From: Pyrinomonadaceae bacterium
Lineage (GTDB): Bacteria; Acidobacteriota; Blastocatellia; Pyrinomonadales; Pyrinomonadaceae
Length of the DNA: 64,000 nt
Assembly: GCA_021228405.1 (NCBI GenBank)
Contig: JAJQRF010000002.1
Location: 434,001 to 498,000, forward strand
Direction of reading: 5' to 3'
A model generated the notes under the pieces. It did not search any database and was not told where the DNA came from. It worked only from the letters and a program-made list of their open reading frames with translations. A program made the translations under genes and the position numbers. This document shows positions 1 to 7,749 of the stretch, piece after piece (position 1 is the first letter of the stretch; the number at the start of each line of letters is the position of its first letter).

Positions 1-456
1 TTAAAGGAAACCGTCGATTTCGGAAATGTCGGCGATGTTTTGCAGATAAACGCCGATCTTTTGAAACTCTTACTCGATGCAGAATATCTGCCGGTGGTTT
101 CATCGCTCGGAGCAGATGAAACCGGGCAGGTTTTTAATATCAACGCCGATACGATCGCCACGGAAATTGCCGCTCAACTTCAAGCCGAAAAACTGATCTT
201 AATGTCGGACGTGAACGGCATTTATTTTGACGCAAATGATGAAAATACAAAGCTTTCGCGGCTGACCATGGCAGAAGCCGAAGAAATGATCGAATCGGGA
301 AAAGCTTCGGGCGGAATGATTCCGAAACTGCAAAATTTGATGCAAATCGTCAATCGCGGCGTGAATTCGGCACACGTTATCGGCGGAAACGTGCGAAACG
401 CTTTGCTTTCGGAAGTTTTCACCGATGAAGGCACGGGAACGATGATCGTTCGCTGA
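1..456 (+). CDS. argB: Acetylglutamate kinase, C-terminal part (cut by window edge)
   Basis: Phosphorylates N-acetylglutamate in arginine biosynthesis (cytoplasm). The frame is open from base 1, so the N-terminal part lies outside the window; 151 residues remain. Visible family features are VSSLGADETGQVFNINAD, the nucleotide-binding stretch EKLILMSDVNGIY, the GGMIPKL segment and the usual closing GTMI. The next gene is convergent, with only 4 bases between the stop codons. Assignment is firm for an amino-acid kinase and strong for ArgB. Confidence 0.93.
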   Translation, partial: LKETVDFGNVGDVLQINADLLKLLLDAEYLPVVSSLGADETGQVFNINADTIATEIAAQLQAEKLILMSDVNGIYFDANDENTKLSRLTMAEAEEMIESGKASGGMIPKLQNLMQIVNRGVNSAHVIGGNVRNALLSEVFTDEGTGTMIVR

Positions 457-460
457 GAAT

Positions 461-814
461 CTATTCGTAATTGCAAACGCTCGAATGCGCAAGGCGCAAA
501 TCTTCTTCGATTCTCAAGCGTTTTTCGCCGTCCGTTTCCTTCAAAAGACAAACCACGTTTGCCTGATGTTTTTTCACGCATTTCGCTTTCTGATGTTTTT
601 TGATCTCCTTCAAAACAGAATCCGTCTGACCGATGCAGATGAATCTGTGATGACCTTTGCCGCGTTTGTCGGTTTTGCGTTTTGAGATGACGTAAATTGC
701 CGAGGTGTCTTCAAACTCTGCATTTAGCGGAATTACATCAAAATTGTAGAGAGATTTTTTACCGCGGATGATGGCTTCGCTGATCTTTGGCGACTTTTTT
801 CTTGCTTGTTTCAT
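461..814 (-). CDS. Small GIY-YIG-like protein of unknown function
   Basis: 117 residues. Near residues 37-65 it reads AIYVISKR then FICIGQTD, which resembles the strand-loop-strand core of the GIY-YIG fold with the second motif degenerate. An acidic IEEDL follows near the end, and a C-terminal SVCN recalls the PVCN seen in some of these small proteins. No companion nuclease domain is visible. The start at the internal ATG (814) is preferred over a GTG 27 bases upstream because MKQARKK begins the well-formed part. The fold is an inference; catalytic activity is doubtful. Confidence 0.55.
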   Translation of the reverse strand: MKQARKKSPKISEAIIRGKKSLYNFDVIPLNAEFEDTSAIYVISKRKTDKRGKGHHRFICIGQTDSVLKEIKKHQKAKCVKKHQANVVCLLKETDGEKRLRIEEDLRLAHSSVCNYE

Positions 815-866
815 ACCAGAATTGTATCGTAAATGAAACACTGTTTCAAAGGAAGAATGGAAAATT

Positions 867-1997
867 TCAGACGAAAACCGAAAAAACTTCGTTGGAGTAA
901 AGTTTTCCTTTATTCGATAATTTCAAGACCTTTTCGTTAATCTCGATCAATTCAAAATCCTGCAAACGCGCCAAATCTTCCGCGTATCTTTCCAATAAAT
1001 TTATTCCGAAACGCTTTTCATATTCTGTTAGATCGATTCCTTTTTCAAGCCTCAAGCCCAGAAAAATAAACTCCGAAGCGAGATCGATCCTTTCGCGGTA
1101 AACTTCCGCCGAATCTTTTTTTTCGATCATTTCGACATATTTCGCCGTGTCGCGTTCGTTAACATAACGTGAAATTCCGTCGAATGAATGCGCCGAAACC
1201 CCGAAGCCGTAAACCGGGTCGAGCGTCCAATATTTCGAGTTATGACGCGATTCAAAATTCGGCAAACTAAAATTCGAGATTTCGTATTGCGCGTAGTTTT
1301 CCGCCGAAGTTTTTTCAGTCATCAATTCATACATTTCCGCGCTCAAATCTTCGTCGGGTTGCGGTTGGCGGTGCGAGCGAATCTGTTCGGCGAGCGGCGT
1401 TCCTTCGTGGATTTCGAGCAGATAAAGCGAAAGATGTTCCGGATTTAATTTCAAGGCTTCTTCCAGATTTCGTTCCCAATCCCGAATCGTTTGGCGCGGT
1501 AAACCCGCGATCAGATCGAAAGAAACATTCGTAAATTCTGCTTTTCTGAGAAGTTCGATAGTTTCGCGCACATCGTTTGCGGTGTGTCTGCGCCCTAAAC
1601 GTTTCAGTTCCGTGTCGTCAAAGGTCTGCGCACCGAAACTCGCCCGGTTAACGCCCAAACTCCGATATGCGCGAACCGTTTCAAGCGTCATCGTCGCCGG
1701 GTTCATTTCCATCGTGATCTCGGAATTTTCGGCAGCTTCAAAGGTTTCGTGAACGGCATTCAGAATTTTTTCAAGCTGTTTCGGCGACAAAAGCGAAGGC
1801 GTGCCGCCGCCGAAATAAACGGTATCGATTTTGGATTTTGGATTTTGGATTTTGCATTGAAAAGAATTGATCTCCTTAACTAATGCGTCAACATAGCTAT
1901 CGACAATTTCGTTTGAGCGAAAAACGTCGGTCGCAAAATCGCAGTAAGAACAGCGCGATTTGCAGAATGGAATATGAATATAGACTCCGGCGGACAT
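867..1997 (-). CDS. hemW: Radical SAM heme chaperone HemW
   Basis: HemW binds heme and a 4Fe-4S cluster and is thought to deliver heme to respiratory enzymes; it resembles HemN but is not a coproporphyrinogen dehydrogenase. The 376-residue protein begins GVYIHIPFCKSRCSYC, giving the CxxxCxxC cluster motif. YFGGGTPSLL and GVNRASFGAQTFDD follow, with a HemN-type C-terminal region. The ATG at 1997 is preferred over an upstream ATG at 2129, which would add 44 unrelated residues and overlap the next gene. Odd feature: four tandem GATTTTG heptamers (1827-1854) lie in frame and encode KIQNPKSKI in the variable loop before FGGGTPS. Confidence 0.9.
   Translation of the reverse strand: MSAGVYIHIPFCKSRCSYCDFATDVFRSNEIVDSYVDALVKEINSFQCKIQNPKSKIDTVYFGGGTPSLLSPKQLEKILNAVHETFEAAENSEITMEMNPATMTLETVRAYRSLGVNRASFGAQTFDDTELKRLGRRHTANDVRETIELLRKAEFTNVSFDLIAGLPRQTIRDWERNLEEALKLNPEHLSLYLLEIHEGTPLAEQIRSHRQPQPDEDLSAEMYELMTEKTSAENYAQYEISNFSLPNFESRHNSKYWTLDPVYGFGVSAHSFDGISRYVNERDTAKYVEMIEKKDSAEVYRERIDLASEFIFLGLRLEKGIDLTEYEKRFGINLLERYAEDLARLQDFELIEINEKVLKLSNKGKLYSNEVFSVFV
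1827..1854. repeat. Heptamer tandem repeat (GATTTTG x4) inside hemW
   Basis: Four perfect head-to-tail copies of GATTTTG on the plus strand. 28 nt is not a multiple of three, but the surrounding frame stays open. It has the same 7-nt period as the arrays found between genes elsewhere in the window. Confidence 0.85.
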
Positions 1998-2117
1998 ATA
2001 AAAATTATGGCAAACTGCGGAGGTTTCGCCTAATTCGGACACTTCGGATTTTGCTTCTGATTCGTAAAGCGTGTAATTTATAGAAAGAAAAGATTCACGG
2101 AGATTTTTCAAAATAAA

Positions 2118-2546
2118 ATGAGCAATCAAGCAACAGTCGCGGACATTTTTCGCCGCGCATTAGAAATCAGAGCGGCAAATCCGAACGGCGATTATAAAAG
2201 CGTCAAATCACAGCTTGTCAGCGAATTTTCGGGAAAACCGTTTCCTTCGCCGTCAAAATTGACGATTCCCGAATACGACAACATCGCGCCCGAAGAAGAC
2301 TGGACGGCAGGTTTGCCCGTGGTTTTGCGAGGAATTCAAACGGAAAGCTGGGAAGAGATCGCGCACGGAATCATCATCAGTCTGGAACAAGTGGAAAATT
2401 ATCCGAAAATGTCGGGACGCGAAGACGCGCCTGAAAAAGAATGGCGCAACCGCGACAAAGGCATCGCCGAAGCCGAAGCGAAAAATTTGTCGAAATGGAT
2501 GCCCGAAGAACTGATGGCGATGGCAAAACGCAACGTCAAAAGCTAA
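2118..2546 (+). CDS. Hypothetical protein, 142 aa
   Basis: Not recognised. Soluble and acidic, with no signal peptide or membrane segment. The middle part (EEDWTAGLPVVLRGIQTESWEEIAHGIIISLEQ) is probably helical, and a charged C-terminal part ends SKWMPEELMAMAKRN. It is divergent from hemW across about 120 bases and followed at once by a palindromic repeat that may end transcription. Codon use matches its neighbours, so it is likely a real gene. Confidence 0.6.
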   Translation: MSNQATVADIFRRALEIRAANPNGDYKSVKSQLVSEFSGKPFPSPSKLTIPEYDNIAPEEDWTAGLPVVLRGIQTESWEEIAHGIIISLEQVENYPKMSGREDAPEKEWRNRDKGIAEAEAKNLSKWMPEELMAMAKRNVKS

Positions 2547-2552
2547 TAATTT

Positions 2553-2624
2553 ATAGCCGCAAAAAAGCACAAAAAATAAACTTATGAAGATTTTTTTGTG
2601 CTTTTTGTGCCTTCTTGCGGCTAT
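2553..2624. repeat. Palindromic intergenic element, ATAGCCGCAA sub-family, copy 1
   Basis: Ends are a perfect inverted pair, ATAGCCGCAA and TTGCGGCTAT. Inner arms contain AAGCACAAAAA and TTTTTGTGCTT-type words. It sits between convergent stop codons (2546 and 2627), so it may act as a two-way terminator. Related copies lie at 35010-35092 and 50541-50608. Confidence 0.8.
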
Positions 2625-2626
2625 TT

Positions 2627-3394
2627 TTATATTTCCAATCTTAAACCGTCAAACGCCTTCAAAACTTCACAACGCGGCGAAAATTTGGCGACTTCCTTTT
2701 CAAAATTAACATTGTCCCATTCGGGATAAAGATGCGTTAAAACGGCTTTTTGAGGTTCGGCGTAGCGAATCAGATGAATCGCTTCGGCGAGTTCGATGTG
2801 AAGTGCGACGGGCTTATTTTTCACGAAGGAACATTCCAAAACGAACAGATCGACGCGTCTGGCAAATGCGCCGAGCGTTTTATCGAAACCTGTATCAGCC
2901 GAGTAAACGAGCGTTTTGCCGTGCGCGTCGCGCAGATGAACGGCGCACGATTCGTCGGTGTGCGGCGTGGACATTGCGACGGCTTCCAAATCTTCCAAAA
3001 CCTGAAACGGTTCGAGCGGTTCGATCTCGATTATTTCGAGCGGAAACGGTTGTTTCAGCAAATTATATTCGTTCGCATTATCAAAATTCTCGATGACTTT
3101 CCGCAAACCGTTCGGACCGAAAATCTTCAAAGGCTTCATTCTTTCCTGGGTTTCGTAAGCGTATTTCGTGCCGAATAGATACGGCGCGAGTCCGCCGATG
3201 TGGTCGAGATGAAAATGCGAAATCCAGATCGCATCGAGATTCGCCCAATCGAGTTTTTCCTGCGCCATCCGATGAGCGGCAGATGCCGAACAATCAAGTA
3301 AAACCGAACCTTTATGCGTTTCAACCCAATATCCCGAACTGCTCCTTTCTGCGTGCGGAACGGAAGTTCCCGCGCCGAGAACTATAAATTTCAT
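2627..3394 (-). CDS. MBL-fold metallohydrolase (RNase Z / phosphodiesterase-like)
   Basis: 255 residues, metallo-beta-lactamase fold. N-terminus FIVLGAGTSVPHAERSSSG is typical of the RNase Z/ElaC-like branch. HFHLDHIGG supplies the metal-binding HxHxDH motif, and further ligands are probable in TPHTDES, YSADTGFD and LTHLYPE. It is shorter than RNase Z and lacks an obvious exosite arm, so a small hydrolase of unknown substrate is more likely than tRNA 3' processing. Start chosen at 3394; upstream codons derive from intergenic heptamers. Divergent from the bshB1-like gene. Confidence 0.8.
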   Translation of the reverse strand: MKFIVLGAGTSVPHAERSSSGYWVETHKGSVLLDCSASAAHRMAQEKLDWANLDAIWISHFHLDHIGGLAPYLFGTKYAYETQERMKPLKIFGPNGLRKVIENFDNANEYNLLKQPFPLEIIEIEPLEPFQVLEDLEAVAMSTPHTDESCAVHLRDAHGKTLVYSADTGFDKTLGAFARRVDLFVLECSFVKNKPVALHIELAEAIHLIRYAEPQKAVLTHLYPEWDNVNFEKEVAKFSPRCEVLKAFDGLRLEI

Positions 3395-3402
3395 ATTTTT
3401 TT

Positions 3403-3520
3403 GATTCCAAATTCCAAATTCTGAATTTGATACAATCTTGATTAAAATAAACTTTACCAAATTGATGAGAGAAATTCTTGAAAAGAAAAAATCTGAAATT
3501 TGGAATCTGAAATTTGAAAT
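3403..3520. repeat. Heptamer-type inverted repeat between divergent genes
   Basis: Left part (about 3403-3428) runs ATTCCAA ATTCCAA ATTCTGA ATTT; right part (about 3489-3520) runs in the opposite sense with TTTGGAA and TCTGAAA words. It fills the divergent gap between the MBL hydrolase and the bshB1-like gene, so both promoters must lie within or beside it. A spurious N-terminal extension of the downstream gene would be encoded by this repeat. Confidence 0.7.
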
Positions 3521-3521
3521 T

Positions 3522-4253
3522 ATGGAAATAGAAATTTTGGCGATTTTCGCGCATCCCGACGATATGGAATTGACCGTGGGCGGAACGCTTTTGAAAATGA
3601 AATCACTCGGTTATAAAACGGGTGCGTTGGACGTAACACAGGGCGAAATGGGAACGCGCGGGACGGTCGAAGGACGCGCCGAAGAAGCGGTCGAAGCCGC
3701 GAAAATTTTGAAGTTGGATGTGAGGGAAAATCTTGGGCTTCCCGACGGTCACGTTTTCGCGGATGACGCGTCACGCACGAAATTAGTCCGCGTTTTGCGG
3801 CGTTTGAAGCCGAAAGTCATCCTCACGCATCAGGACGGCGACCCGCATCCCGACCATAATCACATCGTTCAGCTGGTGCGCGAATCGGCGCGGCTCGCCT
3901 CGATGCGGAAATACGACGAAGCTTTCGGACAGGAAAGAATCAACGTGCCGATGGTCGCGCATAATACTTTTTCGAGAAACGTCATTCCGTCGTTTATCGT
4001 CGATATTTCCGAATTTCTCGAAGAAAAAATGAATGCCATCAAAGCGCATCGGTCACAATTCTACGACCCGAATTCGACCGAACCCGAAACACGTCTGACG
4101 AACAAAGCGTTTTTAGACGAACTCGAAAACCGTTCGCGATATTTCGGTTCTCTGATCGGCACAGCGGCGGGCGAACCTTTCTACGTCCGCGAAGCCTTGA
4201 ACGTCGAAGACCCGATTTCACTCTTAACGCGCCCGATGAATTTGTATTCTTAA
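3522..4253 (+). CDS. bshB1: PIG-L family deacetylase, bacillithiol biosynthesis BshB1 type
   Basis: BshB1 removes the acetyl group from GlcNAc-malate in bacillithiol synthesis. The 243-residue protein shows AHPDDMELTVGGTLL (zinc site), QGEMGTRGT, RENLGLPDGH and the PHPDH motif, all typical of the LmbE/PIG-L family and of BshB1 in particular. Start at 3522 because upstream in-frame codons are heptamer repeat. No bshA or bshC is in this window, so the pathway assignment rests on family resemblance; a related GlcNAc-conjugate deacetylase is the alternative. Confidence 0.82.
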   Translation: MEIEILAIFAHPDDMELTVGGTLLKMKSLGYKTGALDVTQGEMGTRGTVEGRAEEAVEAAKILKLDVRENLGLPDGHVFADDASRTKLVRVLRRLKPKVILTHQDGDPHPDHNHIVQLVRESARLASMRKYDEAFGQERINVPMVAHNTFSRNVIPSFIVDISEFLEEKMNAIKAHRSQFYDPNSTEPETRLTNKAFLDELENRSRYFGSLIGTAAGEPFYVREALNVEDPISLLTRPMNLYS

Positions 4254-4258
4254 TTTTT

Positions 4259-4355
4259 GAACGCAGATCGGGCGGATTGGGCAGATGAAAATGGATAAAT
4301 AAGAAAAAATATATTAAATTCGCACCAATCTGCCCAATCCGCCCGATTCGCGTTC
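4259..4355. repeat. Palindromic intergenic element, GCGGATT sub-family, copy 1
   Basis: Starts 6 bases after the bshB1 stop. Left arm from 4259 begins GAACGCAGATCGGGCGGATT; right arm (about 4329-4355) is its near-perfect complement, ending GATTCGCGTTC. The loop is AT-rich. It shares the ACGCRGAT / GGATTGGGC words with elements at 10907 and 51212. Confidence 0.8.
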
Positions 4356-4398
4356 CAATCTTTCCAGTTTTCCGCTTTTACATTAAAATCTAAACCTT

Positions 4399-5211
4399 AT
4401 GAACGCACTTGCGCCCGAAGAGATCGAACTCAATAAAAAAAGAAAAGTTTTAGACCGTCTGAAAGACACGCTCGCCGACCGCGAAGAAGAAATGACCGAT
4501 CTGCGAACCGGGTTGGAACAGTTCGAGGCGCAATACAAGATGGAAGTGGCGCGTTATTACGCCGAATTTGACGAAATAGAGGCGCAAATCGCCGAGGAAG
4601 AAGCAAAATTAGTCCCTGACGATGAAGAAATCAAAAAACGCGCTGAGGAACTCCGTAAACGCGCCGAAGAATCCGCCGCCGATGCCGAAGACGTTCACGG
4701 CTGTTCGCAAAAATGGCGACCGACCGTCGAAGCGAAAAAGGCTTATCACAATCTCGCCCGCATCATTCATCCCGATCTAGCTTTGGACGCTGAAGAAAAG
4801 GAACGCCGTCACGTTTTGATGGCGAAACTCAACGAAGCATATTCCGCCGGCGATCAAAATCGTCTGAATAAATTGGTCGAAGATTTCCGCGATGCGCCCG
4901 AATTAGTGCGCGGCGATTCGGTCGGCGATGAACTCGTTCGCACGATTCGCCAGTTGTGGCAAGTGAAAAACCGCTTAAAAGAATTAAAGATCGAAAAGGA
5001 AAAAACCGAACTTTCCGAACTCTATTCCTTGCGCGAAAAAGCCGAAGCCGAAATGCGCGAAGGTAGAAATCTGCTCAAACAAATGGGCGAACGCGCCAAA
5101 ACGCACATCAAAAAATCGCAAAGACGCTTGGCAAATCTGAAAAATCTGAATGTCGCGCAGGAAGAATATGTAAAAGAAAAATACGGAATGGACATCAACG
5201 AATTCAGGTAA
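4399..5211 (+). CDS. Coiled-coil protein with internal J domain
   Basis: 270 residues. Residues 1-100 are a charged heptad-rich coiled coil. Residues about 112-155 form a DnaJ-like domain with the diagnostic HPD in ARIIHPDLA, followed by KLNEAYSAGD. A second long coiled coil (about 190-260) ends the protein. There is no zinc-finger or DnaJ C-terminal substrate domain, so it probably recruits a DnaK-type chaperone to a specific partner rather than acting as general DnaJ. It is followed within 7 bases by a perfect 28-bp hairpin. Confidence 0.75.
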   Translation: MNALAPEEIELNKKRKVLDRLKDTLADREEEMTDLRTGLEQFEAQYKMEVARYYAEFDEIEAQIAEEEAKLVPDDEEIKKRAEELRKRAEESAADAEDVHGCSQKWRPTVEAKKAYHNLARIIHPDLALDAEEKERRHVLMAKLNEAYSAGDQNRLNKLVEDFRDAPELVRGDSVGDELVRTIRQLWQVKNRLKELKIEKEKTELSELYSLREKAEAEMREGRNLLKQMGERAKTHIKKSQRRLANLKNLNVAQEEYVKEKYGMDINEFR

Positions 5212-5217
5212 GCTATA

Positions 5218-5283
5218 GTTCAGAGTCCCTTCTTCAGAAGGCTTTACCTAAGCGAAAAGCCTTCTGAAGAAGGGACTCTGAAC
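5218..5283. repeat. Perfect 28-bp inverted repeat between convergent genes
   Basis: Arms 5218-5245 and 5256-5283 are exact complements (left arm begins GTTCAGAGTCCCTTCTTC), with a 10-nt loop. It lies between the J-domain gene and the TPR gene, so it is likely to stop transcription from both sides. A diverged, expanded relative lies at 29296-29429. Confidence 0.85.
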
Positions 5284-5300
5284 GCGATTTAGATGTTTAT

Positions 5301-6770
5301 TTAAATCTTTATCGGTTCGACCATCAATTTGCCCGCAGAATTTTTTTCCGAATGACAAACGCCGATGATCTTTCCGAGAATTTCGACCTCGTTTTCTTCA
5401 AACAAAAGCGGTTCAGCGTCGTTCGTTTCCAGACAGACGATGCCGAAATCGGTGTCGTAAAATCCGACGATCACCTCGTCCGTCGATTTTTCGGCAATTG
5501 CGACCAAATCTCCGCGTTTGACCGCGACCGCCGCCGCGATTGCCAGCGAATCTTTCTTTAATCCGAACTTTTCCAGATTGCGATTTTGGATTCTGATCGC
5601 CTGAATGTCGTCAAAATGAGAAAGCTCTGAAGGCAAAACCAATTCGAGATTTTCCGTTTCGTCTTCATTTCCCGCCGATTTTTCTTCGATGACAGGTGCG
5701 TTTTTCAATTGCAGAACCGCTTCAAAATCCCTGATGAGATTTTTCGCCGTTTCCTCGTTGATGTATGTCTTGGCGATCTGCACGGCATCGGTCAGGCACA
5801 TTGTCGCCGAAACAAAATCGTCCAAAAAGATCAAACACTTCACCTTCGTCAGCATCGTTTCGACCAGATACGCCTTATTTTCGCTCTTGGACAAAATCTT
5901 GATGCCTTTTTCGACCGTCTGCAACGCTTCTTTGTATTTTAATTCGGTAAAAAATACCTGCGCCTTCGTATCGAGCGAAAACCCTTCACGCGTCCGATCT
6001 TTGATTTGTTTGAAAGTCTTGGTCGAATAATCAACCATCTGATGCGCTTTCGCAAAATTTCCTTGTAGTTTATAGATTTGCGCGAGATTGTTTTCAATTG
6101 TTCCGAGATAAATTTTATGACGGGCTTTACTGTAATAAAAACGTGCAGACTCCAAACATTTTAGGGCTTCGGTGTGATTTTTAAGTTCATTAAACGCAAT
6201 TCCGAGAGCGTTATAAAAGTCACCATTCAAACAATCATCGCCGTGCGATAGAAACGTCTTTTCTAAGTTTTGGAGATGAACAATGATTTCCGAATATTTA
6301 TTTTCTGCAATAAATATAAGGCACTTGGTAATATGTGAATATAAAACTGCGTAATCTGTTTCAGGAATTTGATGACAAACTAATTCTTCAATCCATGTTT
6401 TTGCTTCATTAAGCTCGCCTGTTCGCCAATAAGCAAGTGCCAGATAATTTTCGCATTCAGCAATTTTTTCTTCCTCATATAGTTCCAAAAAACGCTGTCT
6501 GGCTTCAATTAGCAAATCTCTCGACTTTGTTTGTGCGTTAGGTATTTGTTTGTTATGACCATAAAAACCGATGAGCGAACCGCAACGCAGTAGCATTTCA
6601 GCCGCAACTTTCGCTTCAAGCCCACTAACGTCAGGAAACTTGGAAATATCGTTCCAAATCTCTTTAACTTCCATTAAAGATTCATAATATTTGCCGCATC
6701 TTTCTAATTTAAATAGTCTTTCAGCGAGAACGGCAGGTTGCGTTGCAAGTTGTGTGTGGAGAGTTTTCAT
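5301..6770 (-). CDS. TPR protein with degenerate S24/LexA-like C-terminal domain
   Basis: 489 residues, no signal peptide. Residues about 40-370 are helical repeats of TPR type (for example NALGIAFNELKNHTEALKCL, NNLAQIYKLQGNFAKAHQMV). Residues about 385-489 resemble the S24 signal-peptidase fold of LexA/CI (IQAIRIQNRNLEKFG, VKRGDLVAIAE, EVEILGKIIGVCH). The Ser and Lys of the autocleavage dyad are not where LexA has them, so self-cleavage is unlikely. There is no DNA-binding domain; a separate CI-like HTH gene lies nearby. It is divergent from a secreted peptide gene and has a strong promoter (6795-6823). Confidence 0.72.
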   Translation of the reverse strand: MKTLHTQLATQPAVLAERLFKLERCGKYYESLMEVKEIWNDISKFPDVSGLEAKVAAEMLLRCGSLIGFYGHNKQIPNAQTKSRDLLIEARQRFLELYEEEKIAECENYLALAYWRTGELNEAKTWIEELVCHQIPETDYAVLYSHITKCLIFIAENKYSEIIVHLQNLEKTFLSHGDDCLNGDFYNALGIAFNELKNHTEALKCLESARFYYSKARHKIYLGTIENNLAQIYKLQGNFAKAHQMVDYSTKTFKQIKDRTREGFSLDTKAQVFFTELKYKEALQTVEKGIKILSKSENKAYLVETMLTKVKCLIFLDDFVSATMCLTDAVQIAKTYINEETAKNLIRDFEAVLQLKNAPVIEEKSAGNEDETENLELVLPSELSHFDDIQAIRIQNRNLEKFGLKKDSLAIAAAVAVKRGDLVAIAEKSTDEVIVGFYDTDFGIVCLETNDAEPLLFEENEVEILGKIIGVCHSEKNSAGKLMVEPIKI

Positions 6771-6794
6771 AACTTACCTAACAAATTTTTTGGT

Positions 6795-6823
6795 ATTATA
6801 AGCGCGATACAGAATTGTATCAA
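6795..6823 (-). promoter_or_regulatory. Sigma70-type promoter of the TPR gene
   Basis: On the minus strand: -35 TTGATA (6818-6823), 17-nt spacer, -10 TATAAT (6795-6800), then 24 bases to the ATG. A near-consensus promoter, one of the clearest in the window. Confidence 0.75.
6806..6821. promoter_or_regulatory. Inverted repeat GATACA-N4-TGTATC, candidate operator
   Basis: GATACAGAATTGTATC overlaps the -35 box and spacer of the TPR promoter and lies 31 bases upstream of the divergent peptide gene. A regulator bound here could control both genes. The arms do not match the operator at 7720-7749. Confidence 0.5.
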
Positions 6824-6852
6824 GAGAAAAAACAAACTTTGTTGAGGAAAAT

Positions 6853-7179
6853 ATGAAAAACACATTAAAACTTACTTTGATTATCGCGCTTTTTTGCACA
6901 ACTGCCTTTGCTGATGGAAACATGGGCGGTGGTGGATTTGCACCTACAACTACAGAATCTGGCGGAGTTATGGGCACAGGAACTTTTGCACCTACAACTA
7001 CGGAATCAGGTGGAGTTATGGGAAGTGGCGGATTCGCAGATGGAAATATGGGCGGTGGTGGCTTTACCGACGGAAATATGGGCGGTGGCGGAAAGACCTG
7101 CACCGGGAATTGTGCAATCAATTCTGAAAATTCAGTAATGAAATTTATTCAGAATTATTTATTCTCGATTTTCGGCTAA
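6853..7179 (+). CDS. Small secreted glycine-rich repeat protein
   Basis: 108 residues. Residues 1-21 form a signal peptide (KNTLKLTLIIALFCTTAFA, cleavage likely after AFA). The mature part is built from two GFAPTTTESGGVMG-type units and three DGNMGGGG units, encoded by nearly identical DNA, so it can expand or contract. The tail has a CTGNC pair of cysteines and a hydrophobic end (MKFIQNYLFSIFG). Ribosome-binding site GAGGA is 6 bases from the ATG. It is divergent from the TPR/S24-like gene and convergent with the CI-like gene. Function unknown; an exported signal or surface peptide is one possibility. Confidence 0.7.
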   Translation: MKNTLKLTLIIALFCTTAFADGNMGGGGFAPTTTESGGVMGTGTFAPTTTESGGVMGSGGFADGNMGGGGFTDGNMGGGGKTCTGNCAINSENSVMKFIQNYLFSIFG

Positions 7180-7261
7180 TCAAAAAATCGAAAAACTTGG
7201 AAGAATTTTGCTTGCTCGAAACTTTTCAAAAAAATACGATTGTTTAAAAGTTCGATCTTTA

Positions 7262-7714
7262 TCATTCTTCCGAGTTTTTCGGATCATTTTTTGAAGGCGC
7301 AAGAGATTCGTCGATTTTCTTTTCCGCCTTAATTCGATTTGGAGTTAATTTAACGACCTTTTCTTGAGAGTCTGATTCCTGATTCTCGAAAAGCTCGGTA
7401 AAAACTTCAAGACATTGCTGACGGACAAATGTTTTCATTTGGTCTGACACTATAATTGTGTCTAAATTGTCTTGTTTCAAAACGAATTTGTCGCCTTTGC
7501 CCGTCAAAAGCCAATGAACGGAATAGCCCGTGCGTTCCGCAATTTTCAGCAGAACGTTTGCCTCAGGCAATCTTCCGTTCAGGTAGTTTCGCGCCGCTTG
7601 ATAGGAAATGTCCAGAATCTGCGCCAATTCGTTTGGCTGTTTCGTTCCGCATATTTCCGTCAATCTCTCGACGTAAAACTTTTTTTCTTCAATATCTGTT
7701 TTCTCGCTTGACAT
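7262..7714 (-). CDS. CI-repressor-like helix-turn-helix protein
   Basis: 150 residues. Residues about 12-77 form a phage CI-type HTH: LTEICGTKQPNELAQILDIS, QAARNYLNGRLPEANVLLKIAERTGYSVHWLLTGKG. The rest is charged and shows no S24 peptidase domain, unlike whole CI/LexA repressors; an S24-like domain without an HTH lies 0.5 kb away in the TPR protein. A 30-bp operator-like palindrome sits on its own promoter, which suggests autorepression. It may be a remnant of phage regulation put to host use. Confidence 0.78.
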   Translation of the reverse strand: MSSEKTDIEEKKFYVERLTEICGTKQPNELAQILDISYQAARNYLNGRLPEANVLLKIAERTGYSVHWLLTGKGDKFVLKQDNLDTIIVSDQMKTFVRQQCLEVFTELFENQESDSQEKVVKLTPNRIKAEKKIDESLAPSKNDPKNSEE

Positions 7715-7719
7715 GATAA

Positions 7720-7749
7720 AACAAGTGTGTCATATTTTACACACTTGTT
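7720..7749. promoter_or_regulatory. Operator/promoter of the CI-like gene
   Basis: 11-bp perfect arms AACAAGTGTGT (7720-7730) and ACACACTTGTT (7739-7749) with an 8-nt centre. On the minus strand a promoter reads -35 TTGCTG (7758-7763), 18 nt, -10 TAAAAT (7734-7739), so the -10 box lies in the centre of the palindrome. The start codon is 6 bases away. The geometry is that of an autorepressor site. Confidence 0.72.

Noticed and set aside
1998-2129. Longer N-terminus for HemW
   Set aside because: Overlaps the divergent gene and has no similarity to HemW; the family starts just before the cluster motif.
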